In this document: in pieces, positions 63,919-64,000 of the stretch
Position numbering within the stretch: position 1 is the stretch's first letter
How the letters are laid out: every line of letters begins with the position of its first letter
Source: Asticcacaulis sp. UBA2476
Lineage (GTDB): Bacteria > Pseudomonadota > Alphaproteobacteria > Caulobacterales > Caulobacteraceae
DNA length: 64,000 nucleotides
Direction of reading: 5' to 3'
Assembly (NCBI GenBank): GCA_002342035.1
Contig: DDPE01000069.1
Coordinates: forward strand, 1-64,000
Program-made: the position numbers and the translations under genes
The notes under the pieces: model-generated
Told to the model about the DNA's origin: nothing
The model's database searches: none
Seen by the model: only the letters and a program-made list of their open reading frames with translations

Positions 63919-64000
63919 ATTGCCTTCTACGGCGATTTTCATAAGTCGCGCAAGGGAGGGGCTCGCCCCTCCACCCATTTTTTGGCGCAGACGGATAAGC

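Overview
The window looks like a chromosomal core region of an alphaproteobacterium of the Caulobacterales, most likely close to Asticcacaulis or Caulobacter. The evidence is a set of lineage markers: the C-terminus of a CcrM-type adenine methyltransferase, a PopZ polar organiser beside valS and a TolC/RsaF-like gene, FliX divergent from flgI with a rod-binding (CheL-like) gene, a single-cysteine DksA, and a degenerate LytM protein of the DipM type beside pcm-surE and yajC-secDF. Genus assignment is inference from gene content and order. No phage, transposon, CRISPR array or genomic island is evident, and coding density is high.

Layout. 0-7.2 kb: end of ccrM, mutY (minus) and a DciA/DUF721 gene starting head-to-head, two DsbA-like thioredoxins and smc. 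7.4-10.1 kb: the F0 half of ATP synthase (atpI, B, E, F', F), closed by a bidirectional terminator. 10.2-15.7 kb: a small membrane protein and the glycine cleavage operon gcvT-gcvH-gcvPA-gcvPB behind a tandem glycine riboswitch. 15.7-25.8 kb: NYN nuclease, ispE, TPR protein, ETF-ubiquinone oxidoreductase, UDG-like protein, lytic transglycosylase, a family 2 glycosyltransferase and an RNA m5U methyltransferase. 26-31.7 kb: glycine-zipper protein, a GT2-GtrA fusion and three tandem GT87-like membrane glycosyltransferases. 31.7-37.5 kb: valS, popZ, a TolC-family gene and a Pcm-like gene. 37.7-39 kb: tRNA-Cys, an SGNH hydrolase and tRNA-Asn. 39-43.5 kb: lipoprotein, LOG protein, gltX, TonB-like protein, dksA. 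43.7-46.5 kb: flagellar cluster fliX / flgI-cheL-like-FlbY-like. 46.5-51.2 kb: hypothetical, uvrA, alpha-carbonic anhydrase. 51.2-54 kb: three related membrane proteins. 54.2-57.7 kb: trmFO, DUF1353 lipoprotein, phytoene-synthase-like protein, PuuD-like membrane protein. 57.8-63.9 kb: secF, secD, yajC, DipM-like protein, pcm, surE.

The genes group into recognisable jobs: chromosome methylation and organisation (CcrM, Smc, PopZ, DciA), ATP synthesis, one-carbon metabolism, protein export and envelope or division work (SecDF-YajC, DipM-like, lytic transglycosylase, TolC), and flagellar assembly.

The most interesting non-obvious signals are: (1) a probable small RNA gene at about 62.32-62.47 kb with a near-consensus sigma-54 promoter and an intrinsic terminator, filling the pcm/dipM-like gap; (2) a second probable small RNA at about 38.74-38.85 kb; (3) a palindromic repeat inserted in a peripheral stem of the second glycine riboswitch aptamer, with a relative of the same repeat beside popZ; (4) a GT2-GtrA protein opposite three tandem GT-C-type transferases, resembling an uncharacterised extracytoplasmic glycosylation module; and (5) paralogues that have lost expected key residues: a UDG-like protein with no cysteine at all and a Pcm-like protein without the glycine-rich SAM loop. 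All calls come from reading the sequence; no searches were run.
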